From: Verrucomicrobiia bacterium
GTDB lineage: Bacteria > Verrucomicrobiota > Verrucomicrobiia > Limisphaerales > CAIMTB01
Direction of reading: 5' to 3'
Assembly: GCA_019634625.1 (NCBI GenBank)
Contig: JAHCBA010000021.1
Location: 1-64,000 of the forward strand
Length of the DNA stretch: 64,000 bases
The first letter of the stretch is position 1, and every line of letters begins with the position of its first letter. The notes beneath the pieces were generated by a model that was not told the origin of the DNA, ran no database searches, and saw only the letters and a program-made list of their open reading frames with translations. Below are positions 33,428-45,371 of the stretch, piece after piece. Made by a program: the position numbers and the translations under genes.

Positions 33428-36400
33428 ATGCCCCACGCCCCTTCCACCGGTGAACTCCGACCCGGCCGATGGCGGATCGCACTCCCCGTCATCCTGCCCA
33501 TGGCCACCTTCCTGGTCACCGCCGCCATCGATCCCGGCCGCCTTCCGCCGGCCGCCAGTCATCCGGTCGATTTTGTCACCGATATCCGCCCCATCTTCGA
33601 AACGCGCTGCTACTCCTGCCACGGACCCGACCGCCAACGTTCCGGCCTCCGCCTCGACGTTCGCGCGGCGGCCCTCGGCGGTGGGGATCTTGGACCCTCC
33701 ATCCTGCCCGGCAACGGCGACGAAAGCCCGTTCCTCCACTATGTCGCCCGGCTCGTCGAAGGCATGGAGATGCCGCCTTCCGGCGATCCCCTCAACGACG
33801 CTGAAATCGGACTCCTCCGCGCCTGGATCGACGCCGGAGCCCACTGGCCGGACGGCATCGATGCCGCAGAACTCCACGACAAGTCGGATCACTGGGCCTT
33901 CAAACCCGTTCTCCATCCCACCCCGCCCGAGGTTCGCAACGCCTCATGGCCCCGCACTCCTATCGACCGGTTTATCCTCGCCCGGCTCGAAACCGAAGGC
34001 CTCTCCCCCTCCCCCGAGGCGGATCGCCGCACCCTGATCCGCCGCCTCAGCTTCTCCGTGCGCGGCCTCCCGCCTACCCCGGACGAGGTCCGTGACTTCG
34101 TCCAGGATCCCGACCCCCACGCCTACGAACGACTCGTGGACCGTCTCCTGGCCTCCCCCCAGTACGGCGAACGCTGGGCCCGTCACTGGCTCGACATCGT
34201 CCACTACGGCGAATCCCACGGCTACGACAAGGACAAGCCCCGCCCCAACGCGTGGCCTTACCGCGACTACGTCATCCGCGCCTTCAACATCGACAAACCC
34301 TACTCCCGCTTCGTCGAGGAACAGCTTGCCGGCGATGTCCTCTTTCCCGACGACCCCGACGGCGTGGTGGCCCTCGGGTTCCTCGCGGCCGGTCCGTGGG
34401 ACTTCGTCGGCCATGTCGAACTCCCCGAATCCAAGACCGACGGCCTCATCGCCCGCTACAACGACCGCGACGACATGGTGATGACTGCCATGTCCACGTT
34501 CCTCAGCCTCACCGTCCACTGCGCCCGCTGCCACGACCACAAGTTCGATCCCATCCCCCAGCGCGATTACTACGCCCTCCAGGCGGTCTTCGCCGGCGTG
34601 GACCGCGCGGACCGACCCTACGACCGCGACCCCGAAACCCACCGCCAACGACAATCGCTGTCCCGGGAGACGAAGGACCTGACCCGCCAGCGCCAGGCCT
34701 TCGATGCCGTGTTCGCCCGGCTTGAACGCCCGGAAGTCCGCGCCCTCGATGCCACCATCGCCGAACGCCGGGCCGCCCTGAATGCGCTGTCCGATGCCGC
34801 CGAAAGTCCCTCCAACGGCTACCACAGCGCCGTCGAACCCCGACCCGACGTCCTCAAATGGGTCCAGGTGGATCTCGCCGAACCCCGGCCCATCACCGAA
34901 ATCCGCCTGGTCCCCGCCCGCCCCACCGATTTCCCCGACACCCCCGGGTTCGGGTTCCCAGTCCGCTTCCGCGTCGAGGCCGATGACGACCCGGCCTTCC
35001 CCGACCCACGCCTGGTGGCCGATCACACGACCACCGACTTCACCAATCCTGGCGACGAACCTGTGGTGTTCCCCACCCCGGCCCTCCGCGCCCGCGTGAT
35101 TCGCATCACCGCCACCCGCCTCTGGGAACGCACCGCCGACTACGCCTTCGCCCTCGCCGAACTCCAGGTCCTCTCCGGCTCCGACAACCTCGCCCTCTGG
35201 GCCCCCGTCCAGGCACTCGACTCAATCGAAAGCGGTCGTTGGGGCCGCGCCCGCCTGGTCGACGGCTTCGACAGCCGCCAGCGCCTGGGCAGCCCGCCCG
35301 AATCCGCGACCCTCGCCGCCCGCCGCCAGGATCTCCGCAACGCCATCGAAACCCTCCGCCTACAACGCCTCGAAACCCTCGTCGCCGCCCTCCCACCCGC
35401 CGCCCAAGCCGACTACCGGCAGATCGTCGCACGCCTCGCCGAAATCGAACGCGACCTCACCGCTCTGCCTCCGCCCGAATGGGTGTACGCCGCCACGTCC
35501 GACTTCACGCCCATGGGCTCGTTCCGGCCGCCCGACGGCCCCCGCACCGTCCACTTCCTGCGCCGCGGCGACGTGCGGGCCCCGATGGAACCGGCAACCC
35601 CGGGCGCCCTTTCCACCTTCCCGTGGCTGTCCAGTGAACTCCCTCTCGAACCCGGCGCCGAGTCCTCCGAGGCCCCGCGCCGCGCCGCCCTCGCCCGCTG
35701 GCTCACCGATCCCCGCAACACCCAGCTCCGACGCTCGATCGTCAATCGCGTCTGGCACTACCACTTCGGGCGCGGCCTCGTCGATACCCCTGGCGACTTC
35801 GGATGGATGGGCGGCACCCCGTCCCACCCGGAACTCCTCGACTGGCTCACCCACCGGTTCCAGAACTCCGGCGAATCCTTCAAGGACCTCCACCGCCTCA
35901 TTCTCACCAGTGCCACCTGGCGCCAGGCTTCCTCACCCCACCCCGAGGCCGAACGCGCCGATGCCGACAACCGCCTTCTCGCCCGCATGAACCGCCTCCG
36001 CCTCGACGCCGAATCCCTCCGCGACGCCCTCCTCGCCGTCAGCGGAGAACTCGATCCCGCCATGGGCGGTCCCAGCGCCCAACAGTTCCTCTTCCAGGAC
36101 GATCACTCCCCCGTGTACGACTACACACGCTTCGAAGTGGACAGCCCCGCCGCCGCCCGCCGCAGCATCTATCGCTTCATCGTCCGCAGCGTCCCCGACC
36201 CCTTCATGGACACCATGGACTGCCCCGATCCCAGCATCCTCACCGATCGCCGCACCGAAACCCTGACGCCGCTCCAGGCTCTCGCTCTCCTCAACAACCC
36301 GTTCGTCCTCCGCCAGGCCGAACGCTTCGCCGACCGCGTCGCTGCCGGACAACCATCCACCCCGGACCGCATTCGGCGCGCCGTCGAACTCGCCTTCCTC

Positions 36401-36514
36401 CGCCCGGCCACCGATTCCGAGATCGACCGGCTCGGTGCCTACGCCGACCAGCACGGCCTGCCCAGCGCCTGCCGCCTCCTCCTCAACAGCAACGAATTCA
36501 CCTTCCTCGACTGA
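33428..36514 (+). CDS. PSD1/planctomycete cytochrome protein (PSCyt1-DUF1549-DUF1553)
   Basis: A 1028-residue exported protein with a hydrophobic N-terminus (about residues 16-34). A haem-c-like CYSCH motif is at 61-65 in the PSCyt1 module, followed by DUF1549 (about 150-370, WPRTPIDRFILARLETEGL, GERWARHWLDIVHYGESHGYD), a central beta-sandwich-like region (about 480-600), and DUF1553 (about 720-1020, NRVWHYHFGRGLVDTPGDFGWMGGTPSHPELLDWL). These proteins are abundant in Planctomycetes and Verrucomicrobia and nearly always adjacent to a DUF1501 gene, as here (2 bases between). A role in periplasmic sugar oxidation has been suggested; the reaction is unproven. Confidence 0.93.
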   Translation: MPHAPSTGELRPGRWRIALPVILPMATFLVTAAIDPGRLPPAASHPVDFVTDIRPIFETRCYSCHGPDRQRSGLRLDVRAAALGGGDLGPSILPGNGDESPFLHYVARLVEGMEMPPSGDPLNDAEIGLLRAWIDAGAHWPDGIDAAELHDKSDHWAFKPVLHPTPPEVRNASWPRTPIDRFILARLETEGLSPSPEADRRTLIRRLSFSVRGLPPTPDEVRDFVQDPDPHAYERLVDRLLASPQYGERWARHWLDIVHYGESHGYDKDKPRPNAWPYRDYVIRAFNIDKPYSRFVEEQLAGDVLFPDDPDGVVALGFLAAGPWDFVGHVELPESKTDGLIARYNDRDDMVMTAMSTFLSLTVHCARCHDHKFDPIPQRDYYALQAVFAGVDRADRPYDRDPETHRQRQSLSRETKDLTRQRQAFDAVFARLERPEVRALDATIAERRAALNALSDAAESPSNGYHSAVEPRPDVLKWVQVDLAEPRPITEIRLVPARPTDFPDTPGFGFPVRFRVEADDDPAFPDPRLVADHTTTDFTNPGDEPVVFPTPALRARVIRITATRLWERTADYAFALAELQVLSGSDNLALWAPVQALDSIESGRWGRARLVDGFDSRQRLGSPPESATLAARRQDLRNAIETLRLQRLETLVAALPPAAQADYRQIVARLAEIERDLTALPPPEWVYAATSDFTPMGSFRPPDGPRTVHFLRRGDVRAPMEPATPGALSTFPWLSSELPLEPGAESSEAPRRAALARWLTDPRNTQLRRSIVNRVWHYHFGRGLVDTPGDFGWMGGTPSHPELLDWLTHRFQNSGESFKDLHRLILTSATWRQASSPHPEAERADADNRLLARMNRLRLDAESLRDALLAVSGELDPAMGGPSAQQFLFQDDHSPVYDYTRFEVDSPAAARRSIYRFIVRSVPDPFMDTMDCPDPSILTDRRTETLTPLQALALLNNPFVLRQAERFADRVAAGQPSTPDRIRRAVELAFLRPATDSEIDRLGAYADQHGLPSACRLLLNSNEFTFLD

Positions 36515-36516
36515 CC

Positions 36517-38040
36517 ATGCCCGCCCAACCCCGCCACGTCTGTTCCTCCACGGAACACCCCTTCGCCCCCGCCCCTCCCCACGCCTTCGATCGCCGCGAA
36601 TTCCTCTGGCGCCACGGCGGCGGACTCGGCGGCATCGCCCTCGCCTGGCTCCTCGGCCGCCAAGGACTCCTCGCCGACACCGCACCCGGCTCCGGCCCGG
36701 TGGCCGCGTCCGCCGGTTCCCCCGACCTCCATGGCGGACTCCACCATCGCGCCCGTGCCCGCCGCGTCGTCCAGCTCTTCATGTCCGGCGCCGCCAGTCA
36801 GTGCGACACCTTCGACTACAAACCCCGCCTCCTCCGCGATGCCGGCAAACCCTTCGATGTCGGCGAAAAAGTCGAACTCTTCCAGAGCGAGCCCGGCGCC
36901 TTCATGAAGAGTCCCTGGGACTGGAAACCCTACGGCCAGTGCGGCAAGTGGATCAGCGACCTCGTCCCCCACATCGGCGCCTGCGCCGATGACCTCGCCT
37001 TCGTCCACTCCATGATCTCGAAGTCCAACGTCCACGGCCCCGCCACCTTCCTCCAGTCGAACGGCTTCGTCCTCCCCGGCTTCCCCAGCATGGGCGCCTG
37101 GATCAGCTACGGCCTCGGCAGCCTCAACCAGAATCTCCCCACCTTCGTCGTCCTCCCCGACACCCGCGGCTTCGCCCCCAACGGCCCCGCCAACTGGGGC
37201 TCCGCCTTCCTCCCCGCCCAGCACCAGGGCACCATGATCCGCGTCGGCCATCCCAATCCCATCTTCGACCTCTTCCCTCCCGAATCCGCCACCTACCTCA
37301 CCCCCGACAGCGAACGCGACGGCGCCCATCTCCTCCGCGCCCTCAACCGCGAACACGCCGCCGCCCGCCCCGGCGATTCCCGCCTCGACGCCCGTATCGC
37401 CAGCTACGAAATGGCCGCCCGCCTCCAGCTCTCCGCCCCCGAGGTTCTCGACCTCACCGGCGAATCCCCCGCCACCCTCCGCCTCTACGGTGTCCATGAT
37501 CCCGTCACCGAGGACATGGGCCGCCGCTGCCTCGTCGCCCGCCGCCTCCTCGAACGCGATGTCCGCTTCATCCAGATCTGGAGCGGCGCCGACAACGGCT
37601 TCCCCCGCCGCAACTGGGACAACCACGAGAACATCGCGCGGGACCACGGCGACATGGGCCGCAGCATGGACCAACCCGTCGCCGGGCTCCTCCGCGACCT
37701 CAAGGCCCGCGGACTCCTCGAGGACACCGTCGTCCTCTGGACCACCGAGTTCGGCCGCATGCCGTGCAGCCAGGGCAGCGAGGGCCGCGACCACAATCCG
37801 TTCACCTTCACCAACTGGCTCGCCGGCGGCGGCATCCGCGGCGGCATCAGCCATGGCACCAGCGACGAGTGGAGCTACAAGGCCGTCGAACACCCCACCG
37901 AGTGCTACGACATCCACGCCACCATCCTCCACCTCCTCGGCATCGATCACACCCGCCTCACCTTCCGCCACAACGGCATCGACCGCCGCCTCACCGACGT
38001 CCACGGCGACGTCATCCGCCCCCTCCTCGCCCACGCCTGA
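36517..38040 (+). CDS. DUF1501 protein
   Basis: A 507-residue alkaline-phosphatase-fold-like protein with a Tat-type signal (FDRREFLWRHGGGLGGIALAWLLG). Family motifs: RRVVQLFMSGAASQCDTFDYKP, FVHSMISKSNVHGPATFLQSNG, RNWDNHENIARDHGDMGRSMDQPVAGLL and TTEFGRMPCSQGSEGRDHNPFTFTNWLAGGGIRGG. It follows the PSD1 gene by two bases, so the two are almost certainly translated together. The ATG at 36517 was chosen over a much longer in-frame extension that overlaps the PSD1 gene. Confidence 0.93.
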   Translation: MPAQPRHVCSSTEHPFAPAPPHAFDRREFLWRHGGGLGGIALAWLLGRQGLLADTAPGSGPVAASAGSPDLHGGLHHRARARRVVQLFMSGAASQCDTFDYKPRLLRDAGKPFDVGEKVELFQSEPGAFMKSPWDWKPYGQCGKWISDLVPHIGACADDLAFVHSMISKSNVHGPATFLQSNGFVLPGFPSMGAWISYGLGSLNQNLPTFVVLPDTRGFAPNGPANWGSAFLPAQHQGTMIRVGHPNPIFDLFPPESATYLTPDSERDGAHLLRALNREHAAARPGDSRLDARIASYEMAARLQLSAPEVLDLTGESPATLRLYGVHDPVTEDMGRRCLVARRLLERDVRFIQIWSGADNGFPRRNWDNHENIARDHGDMGRSMDQPVAGLLRDLKARGLLEDTVVLWTTEFGRMPCSQGSEGRDHNPFTFTNWLAGGGIRGGISHGTSDEWSYKAVEHPTECYDIHATILHLLGIDHTRLTFRHNGIDRRLTDVHGDVIRPLLAHA

Positions 38041-38085
38041 TCCCGTCAGCGCCGCCCCTCAAACCCGGCCCCCGCCCCGCCACCC

Positions 38086-39378
38086 TCACTCCATCCGCGG
38101 CGCCCACCCCGGCCGGTACGTCCGGCCCCAGAGGGCGTCCGCCTCCGGATCCCCAAGGATGCGCCGCCGCTCGGGATCGAATCGGATCTCTCTCCGGAGC
38201 CGGTACGCGATGTTGCCAAGGTGACAGAGCAACGCGCTCTTCTGCCCCTCCTCAATCTCCGCCGTCAGCGGCACCCCATCCCGGATGGCATCCACGAAGT
38301 TCCGGAAATGGCCGACATCCCCTCCCGGCCCGGTGCCCGACGCCACCTCGGTTCCCTTCAGATCGAAGACCCGATACCCGCCCCCCTCCTGGGTCAGGGC
38401 CCCGCTCTCCCCATAAAAGGTCACCCAGGGTCGCCGCTCATGAGCGCGCGGATGACAACTGCTGTGATCGAAGGACGCCCCGCACGGGCCGAAATCGTAG
38501 GTCGCCAGCGCGGTGTCCGGAGTCTCCTGATCGTCCTGATGGTGGTACCTCCCCCCGGTGTAGGTCACCCGCAACGGATAATCCACGCCAAGTCCCCATC
38601 GCGCCAGGTCGAGCGCATGGACCCCGTTGTTCGCCAGTTCGCCCCCGCCCCAATGCCAGCGCCAATGCCAGTCGTAATGCACCAGATTGCTCAGATACGG
38701 CCGCTCCGGAACCGGTCCCTGCCACAGGTCGTAGTCCAGGTAATCCGGCACCGGCACCGGCTGCCCCCGCCCGATCGAGGGCCTCGCGTTGTTGTAGTAC
38801 GTCCGCGCAAACAGCACCTTCCCGATCGCCCCGTCCCGCAATCGCCCGATCGCCTCGACCACCCCCGGCCAGCTCCGCCGCTGCGTGCCCATCTGCACCC
38901 GCCGGTCGTACCGCCGTGCCGCCCGCACAATCCACTCCGACTCCTCCGCCGTCTGGCTCCCGGGCTTCTCGACGTACACGTGCTTCCCCGCCGCGCACGC
39001 CATGATGGTCGCCGGCGCATGCCAGTAATTCGGGGTCGCCAGCGTGATCGCGTCCACATCCCGGTCGTCCAGGATCCGCCGCAAATCCTGAGTCGTCCGC
39101 GGCGTCCGCTCCTGGCGCCCTGCCATCTGCCGCGCCGCCTGCTCCAGCCGCCGCGTATCCACATCGCAGATCCATCCCACGTCCACCCCCTCGATCTGCT
39201 GCAACGCCCGGATATGATCCTGACCCCGCGCCAGACCGATGACCCCGACGGTCAGCCGCCGCGAAGGCGCCTGCGCCCCGCGCGCTCCCGGAAGCGCGCC
39301 GTAAAGGGTCAGGGCCGCCGAGGCCGCAGAGGTGCGCGCCAGAAACTGGCGCCGATCGAGGGAAAGGCTCTTGGACAT
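38086..39378 (-). CDS. Tat-exported Gfo/Idh/MocA-family oxidoreductase 2
   Basis: A 430-residue oxidoreductase with a twin-arginine signal (LDRRQFLARTSAASAALTLYG). Rossmann motif TVGVIGLARGQDHI (variant), EKP motif in VYVEKPGSQTAEESEW, and a C-terminal domain with WHWRWHWGGGELANNGVHALDLARWGLG. It is convergent with the DUF1501 gene (45-base gap). Together with PSD1/DUF1501 it fits a periplasmic carbohydrate-modification setting. Only about 25% of its length resembles oxidoreductase 1, so it is not a recent duplicate. Confidence 0.9.
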   Translation of the reverse strand: MSKSLSLDRRQFLARTSAASAALTLYGALPGARGAQAPSRRLTVGVIGLARGQDHIRALQQIEGVDVGWICDVDTRRLEQAARQMAGRQERTPRTTQDLRRILDDRDVDAITLATPNYWHAPATIMACAAGKHVYVEKPGSQTAEESEWIVRAARRYDRRVQMGTQRRSWPGVVEAIGRLRDGAIGKVLFARTYYNNARPSIGRGQPVPVPDYLDYDLWQGPVPERPYLSNLVHYDWHWRWHWGGGELANNGVHALDLARWGLGVDYPLRVTYTGGRYHHQDDQETPDTALATYDFGPCGASFDHSSCHPRAHERRPWVTFYGESGALTQEGGGYRVFDLKGTEVASGTGPGGDVGHFRNFVDAIRDGVPLTAEIEEGQKSALLCHLGNIAYRLRREIRFDPERRRILGDPEADALWGRTYRPGWAPRME

Positions 39379-39712
39379 GGTCGTGCTCCGTCGAAGGAAT
39401 CTCCCGCCACTACCAGATGGAACGCCTCATTTGAAGCGGATTCCCCCTTTCAGGACGCCCAAGCCGGTAGATCCCGGAGTTGTGGAGCGGACGCAGCGAT
39501 TCGGAGGGACGAACTCCGCGAGTCCTCAACCAAGCGCTCCACACTGCTGCAGCCTCGTGAAACCCCTCCTTCCGAGGCGACGCTCCGCAAACTTCGCACC
39601 TCTCCCCACACCTCCGGGATGCACCGGATGCCCAAGCCTCCCCCCGCCCGCACGCTTGCCTCGCCGCAGGCGGCTTCCTAGCGTCGCCGATGTGTCCCGG
39701 GAGAACCTCCTC
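39379..39712. other. Divergent intergenic region with dispersed repeat copy 3
   Basis: This 334-base gap lies between divergent genes. The 155-bp element (39470-39624) fills its centre, so any promoter must lie in the remaining short flanks or in the element itself. Confidence 0.6.
39470..39624 (-). repeat. Dispersed MITE-like repeat, copy 3 (inverted)
   Basis: Read on the minus strand it starts GTGCATCCCGGAGGTGTGGG and ends CCACAACTCCGGGATC, so both terminal inverted repeats are preserved. The core is GTGTGGAGCGCTTGGTTGAG followed by GACTCGCGGAGTTCGTCC. Together with 7921-8079 it defines the element ends. Confidence 0.85.
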
Positions 39713-40825
39713 ATGGTGGCGGACAGCGAGCGTGATGCCGACATGCTCTATGCCGTGAGGACCTTCGTCCATGACCCGTTCATCTGGTTCACCCACAAGG
39801 GATCGCCTTCCGTCGTGGTCGGCGATCCGGAACTTCTCCGTCTCCGGACCGAAGCCCCCCACTGCCGCGTCCTCCCCTACTCCCGTTACGAACGAACATT
39901 GCAGCGCACCCACGGCGGTGACCCCGTGGGCCTGGGCGATGTGCTGGTGGCCGTGCTCAAGGCACACCGCATCCGCAAGGTCACCGTCGCCGAAACCTTC
40001 CCCCTCGGCCTCGCCAAAGCCCTCCGCTCCCGCCGCATCAAGGTCAAACTCCGGCCCGGCCCCTTCTTCCCGGATCGCGCCTGGAAATCCTCCGACGAGG
40101 TGAACAAGATCTCGGCCGCCCTCGTGATGGCCGAGGTCGGTCTCGCCGAAGGCCTCCATGCCCTCCGCCGCTCCCGCCCCGGCAAGGCCGGTCACCTCAT
40201 GCTCGGCCAGTCGCCCCTGACCGCCGACCGCCTCCGCGCCATCATCGATACCTCCATCCTCGAAGCCGGCGGCCAGCCCTGTCACACCATCGTCGCCGGC
40301 GGGCAACAGGGGGGCGATCCCCACCGTCGCGGCCATGGACCCCTCAAGGCCAATCAACCCATCGTCATCGATCTCGTCCCCAGATCCCTGCGCACCGGCT
40401 ATTACGCCGACATCACCCGCACCGTCGTGCGCGGGCGCGCCTCCGACTTCGTCCGCCGCATGTACGCCGCCGTCGCCGATGCCCAGACCGAAGCCATCCG
40501 ATTGGCACGCGCCGGATCGCCCTCCGCGGACGTGCACCGCGCCACCGCAGCCCGTCTTCGCGACGCCGGATTCAAGACCCTCCGCCGCACCGGCCGCGTC
40601 GAGGGGTTCTTCCATCCCACCGGCCACGGACTCGGTCTCGCCGTCCATGAACCCCCGCGCCTCAGCGCCCATTCGCGCGATGTCCTCCGCGCCGGACACG
40701 TCATCGCCGTGGAACCCGGCCTCTATTACCCGGAGGTCGGTGGCGTCCGCCTCGAGGACGTCGTCCTGGTCACCCGCAGCTCGCCTCGAACCCTGACCCG
40801 GTTCGAAAAACAACTGGAGATCTAG
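39713..40825 (+). CDS. M24-family metallopeptidase (Xaa-Pro aminopeptidase-like)
   Basis: A 370-residue cytosolic pita-bread-fold peptidase. Metal ligands are visible: Asp in VIDLVPRSL and YADITRTVV, His in HPTGHGLGL, Glu in VEPGLYYP and RLEDVVLVT. The N-terminal part (about 1-140) resembles the creatinase-type domain. Start at 39713: GGGAG lies 9 bases upstream. A GTG at 39692 is an alternative. It is divergent from the Gfo/Idh gene across the repeat. Confidence 0.88.
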   Translation: MVADSERDADMLYAVRTFVHDPFIWFTHKGSPSVVVGDPELLRLRTEAPHCRVLPYSRYERTLQRTHGGDPVGLGDVLVAVLKAHRIRKVTVAETFPLGLAKALRSRRIKVKLRPGPFFPDRAWKSSDEVNKISAALVMAEVGLAEGLHALRRSRPGKAGHLMLGQSPLTADRLRAIIDTSILEAGGQPCHTIVAGGQQGGDPHRRGHGPLKANQPIVIDLVPRSLRTGYYADITRTVVRGRASDFVRRMYAAVADAQTEAIRLARAGSPSADVHRATAARLRDAGFKTLRRTGRVEGFFHPTGHGLGLAVHEPPRLSAHSRDVLRAGHVIAVEPGLYYPEVGGVRLEDVVLVTRSSPRTLTRFEKQLEI

Positions 40826-40898
40826 CGGGCCTCGGTCAACCCTCCCCCCCAGAGCAGCTCCCAGCCGCCCGAAACCGGTCCCATCCCCGACGGCCCCG

Positions 40899-41540
40899 AT
40901 GCCTGCCACGTGCACGATCGAGAATCCCGCCGCCCCGCCGGCATCGATCGCCCAACTCGAAGGCGATCCCCGGTCGGACGAGGACCTGGTCCGTTCCGTC
41001 CTCGCCGGCGCGACCGGCGACTTCGAGGAGCTGATCCGCCGCCACCAGTCCCGCGTGTTCGCCACCGCCCGCCGCTACGCCCGCCGCGAAAGCGAAGTCG
41101 CCGACATCGTTCAGGAAGTGTTCATGAAGGGCTTCGAACGCCTCTCCGGCTTCCGCTTCGAGGCGCCCTTCGACCATTGGCTCATGCGGGTCACCGTCCG
41201 AACCTGCTACGATTTCCTGCGCGTCCATCAGCGCTGCCGGGAATTCAGCTTCACCGACCTGAGCCCCGAGGAAACCGACTGGCTGGAACGTTTCCGATCA
41301 GACCCCGAATCCGCCGACGACCGCGCCGCCGCCGCCCGCGCCCTGGTCCAGCGCCTGATGGAATCCCTGCCCCCCCAGTTCCGGCTGGTCATCCAGCTCC
41401 TCGAAATCGAGGAACGTTCCGTCCGGGAGATCCAGGAACTCACCGGCTGGTCCGCTTCGCTGGTCAAGGTGCGCGCCTTTCGCGCCCGCGCCGCCATGCG
41501 CAAGGCCCTGCTCCGCCTCAAGCCCGGAAAGTATCTGTAA
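40899..41540 (+). CDS. ECF sigma factor (first gene of a three-gene unit)
   Basis: A 213-residue sigma-70 family protein. Region 2: FEELIRRHQSRVFATARRYARRESEVADIVQEVFMKGFERL, then FDHWLMRVTVRTCYDFL; region 4: LMESLPPQFRLVIQLLEIEERSVREIQELTGWSASLVKVRAFRARAAMRKAL. The next gene encodes a small membrane protein after 42 bases, then a Spy-like protein overlapping it by four bases. This order resembles regulatory triads of the CnrYXH type. Confidence 0.9.
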   Translation: MPATCTIENPAAPPASIAQLEGDPRSDEDLVRSVLAGATGDFEELIRRHQSRVFATARRYARRESEVADIVQEVFMKGFERLSGFRFEAPFDHWLMRVTVRTCYDFLRVHQRCREFSFTDLSPEETDWLERFRSDPESADDRAAAARALVQRLMESLPPQFRLVIQLLEIEERSVREIQELTGWSASLVKVRAFRARAAMRKALLRLKPGKYL

Positions 41541-41582
41541 CCCCCCCGTGAAAACAGTTCGTCTGAATCACCCGTCCGCCTC

Positions 41583-41879
41583 ATGAACGCCGAGCGCCTT
41601 CAACACAAACTGGTTGCCGCCGCCCGCCGCGTCCCCACCTCCGATGCCGTGCCGTTCGCCTTCGAAAAGCGCATCATGCATGCCCTGCGCAATGCCCCCG
41701 CCCCGGATGCCTGGACGACCTGGGGCCGCCTCTTGTGGCGCGCCCTCGCACCCTGCTGCGCCGTGATGATCCTCGTGGGCCTCGGAACCCACCCGCGATC
41801 GGAACCCGCCTTCGACCTGGAAGAAACCATCGATGCCGTGCTCCTCGCCGGACTCGATCATGGCGGAGACTGGCCGTGA
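41583..41879 (+). CDS. Small membrane protein, possible anti-sigma factor
   Basis: A 98-residue protein with a basic N-terminal cytoplasmic stretch (HKLVAAARRVPTSDAVPFAFEKRIMHALR) and one membrane helix (about residues 50-68, LLWRALAPCCAVMILVGLG). The C-terminal ~30 residues would face the periplasm. It has no sequence match I recognise. Its position directly after an ECF gene and before a periplasmic Spy-like protein is the arrangement of membrane anti-sigma factors such as CnrY. Confidence 0.65.
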   Translation: MNAERLQHKLVAAARRVPTSDAVPFAFEKRIMHALRNAPAPDAWTTWGRLLWRALAPCCAVMILVGLGTHPRSEPAFDLEETIDAVLLAGLDHGGDWP

Positions 41880-42307
41880 AACACTGGAAGGTCCTCCTCG
41901 CCGCCGCCCTCATCTTCGCGTCGGGCGTGATCACCGGGTCGTTCGCCTTCCGCAGCGCTCCCACCCCTCCTCCCCGCACCCTCCCGCGCCCCCCCACCGA
42001 TGCGCGTTTCGATGCCCTCCGCCAGATGCAGGAGGAACTGAACCTCTCCCCCCTTCAGGCCGAACGCATCGACGCCATCCTCAAGGACGGCCACCAGCGC
42101 ATGCGCCAGTTCTGGGAATCCTGCCAACCCCAGGTCCGCGACGAAATGCACCGCGTCCGCCAACTCATCGAAGCCGAACTCGACGAGTCCCAGCGACTCC
42201 AATACGACGCCCTCCTCAAACGCTCCAAGCCCCACCGCGGCCCCCCCCATGCCGGTGGCGATGCCCCCCCCTATCGGCGACGCCCGGATCGCCCGCCGGA
42301 TCCCTGA
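41876..42307 (+). CDS. Spy/CpxP/CnrX-like periplasmic protein
   Basis: A 143-residue protein starting with GTG inside the previous gene (GTGA overlap). An N-terminal membrane segment (about 5-24, VLLAAALIFASGVITGSFAF) anchors a helical domain with LNLSPLQAERIDAILKDGHQRMRQFW, the LTxxQ-like motif of Spy/CpxP/heavy-metal-resistance sensors. No His/Met-rich metal site is obvious, though a Cys lies in WESCQPQV. The C-terminal tail is Pro/Arg-rich. Confidence 0.72.
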   Translation: MKHWKVLLAAALIFASGVITGSFAFRSAPTPPPRTLPRPPTDARFDALRQMQEELNLSPLQAERIDAILKDGHQRMRQFWESCQPQVRDEMHRVRQLIEAELDESQRLQYDALLKRSKPHRGPPHAGGDAPPYRRRPDRPPDP

Positions 42308-42359
42308 TCCCCCAAACTTCACCGGGTCCCGTACGTCTCTTTCGTCCCTTCCTCCCCCC

Positions 42360-45209
<2,850 letters not shown>

Positions 45210-45371
45210 GGCGGTCTGGTTCGGAAACGTGCCCCCGATGGCCGGCCGGATGGCCCGCCGGATGGCGACCGGGAAACCCGGGCGGGAAACCGCGGCCGGC
45301 CGCGCCTTCCCCGCCAGTTCAACGGCAACCTGGCGACACGACCGTTCCGGTCCGCTCGCCGAAAGCCACCC

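Noticed and set aside
30562-39378. Recent duplication of the two Gfo/Idh genes
   Set aside because: They share only the family motifs; length, signal peptide and C-terminal domain differ.
45210-45371. T-box or other tRNA-sensing leader before ileS
   Set aside because: No specifier loop, no T-box consensus and no terminator/antiterminator pair could be found.
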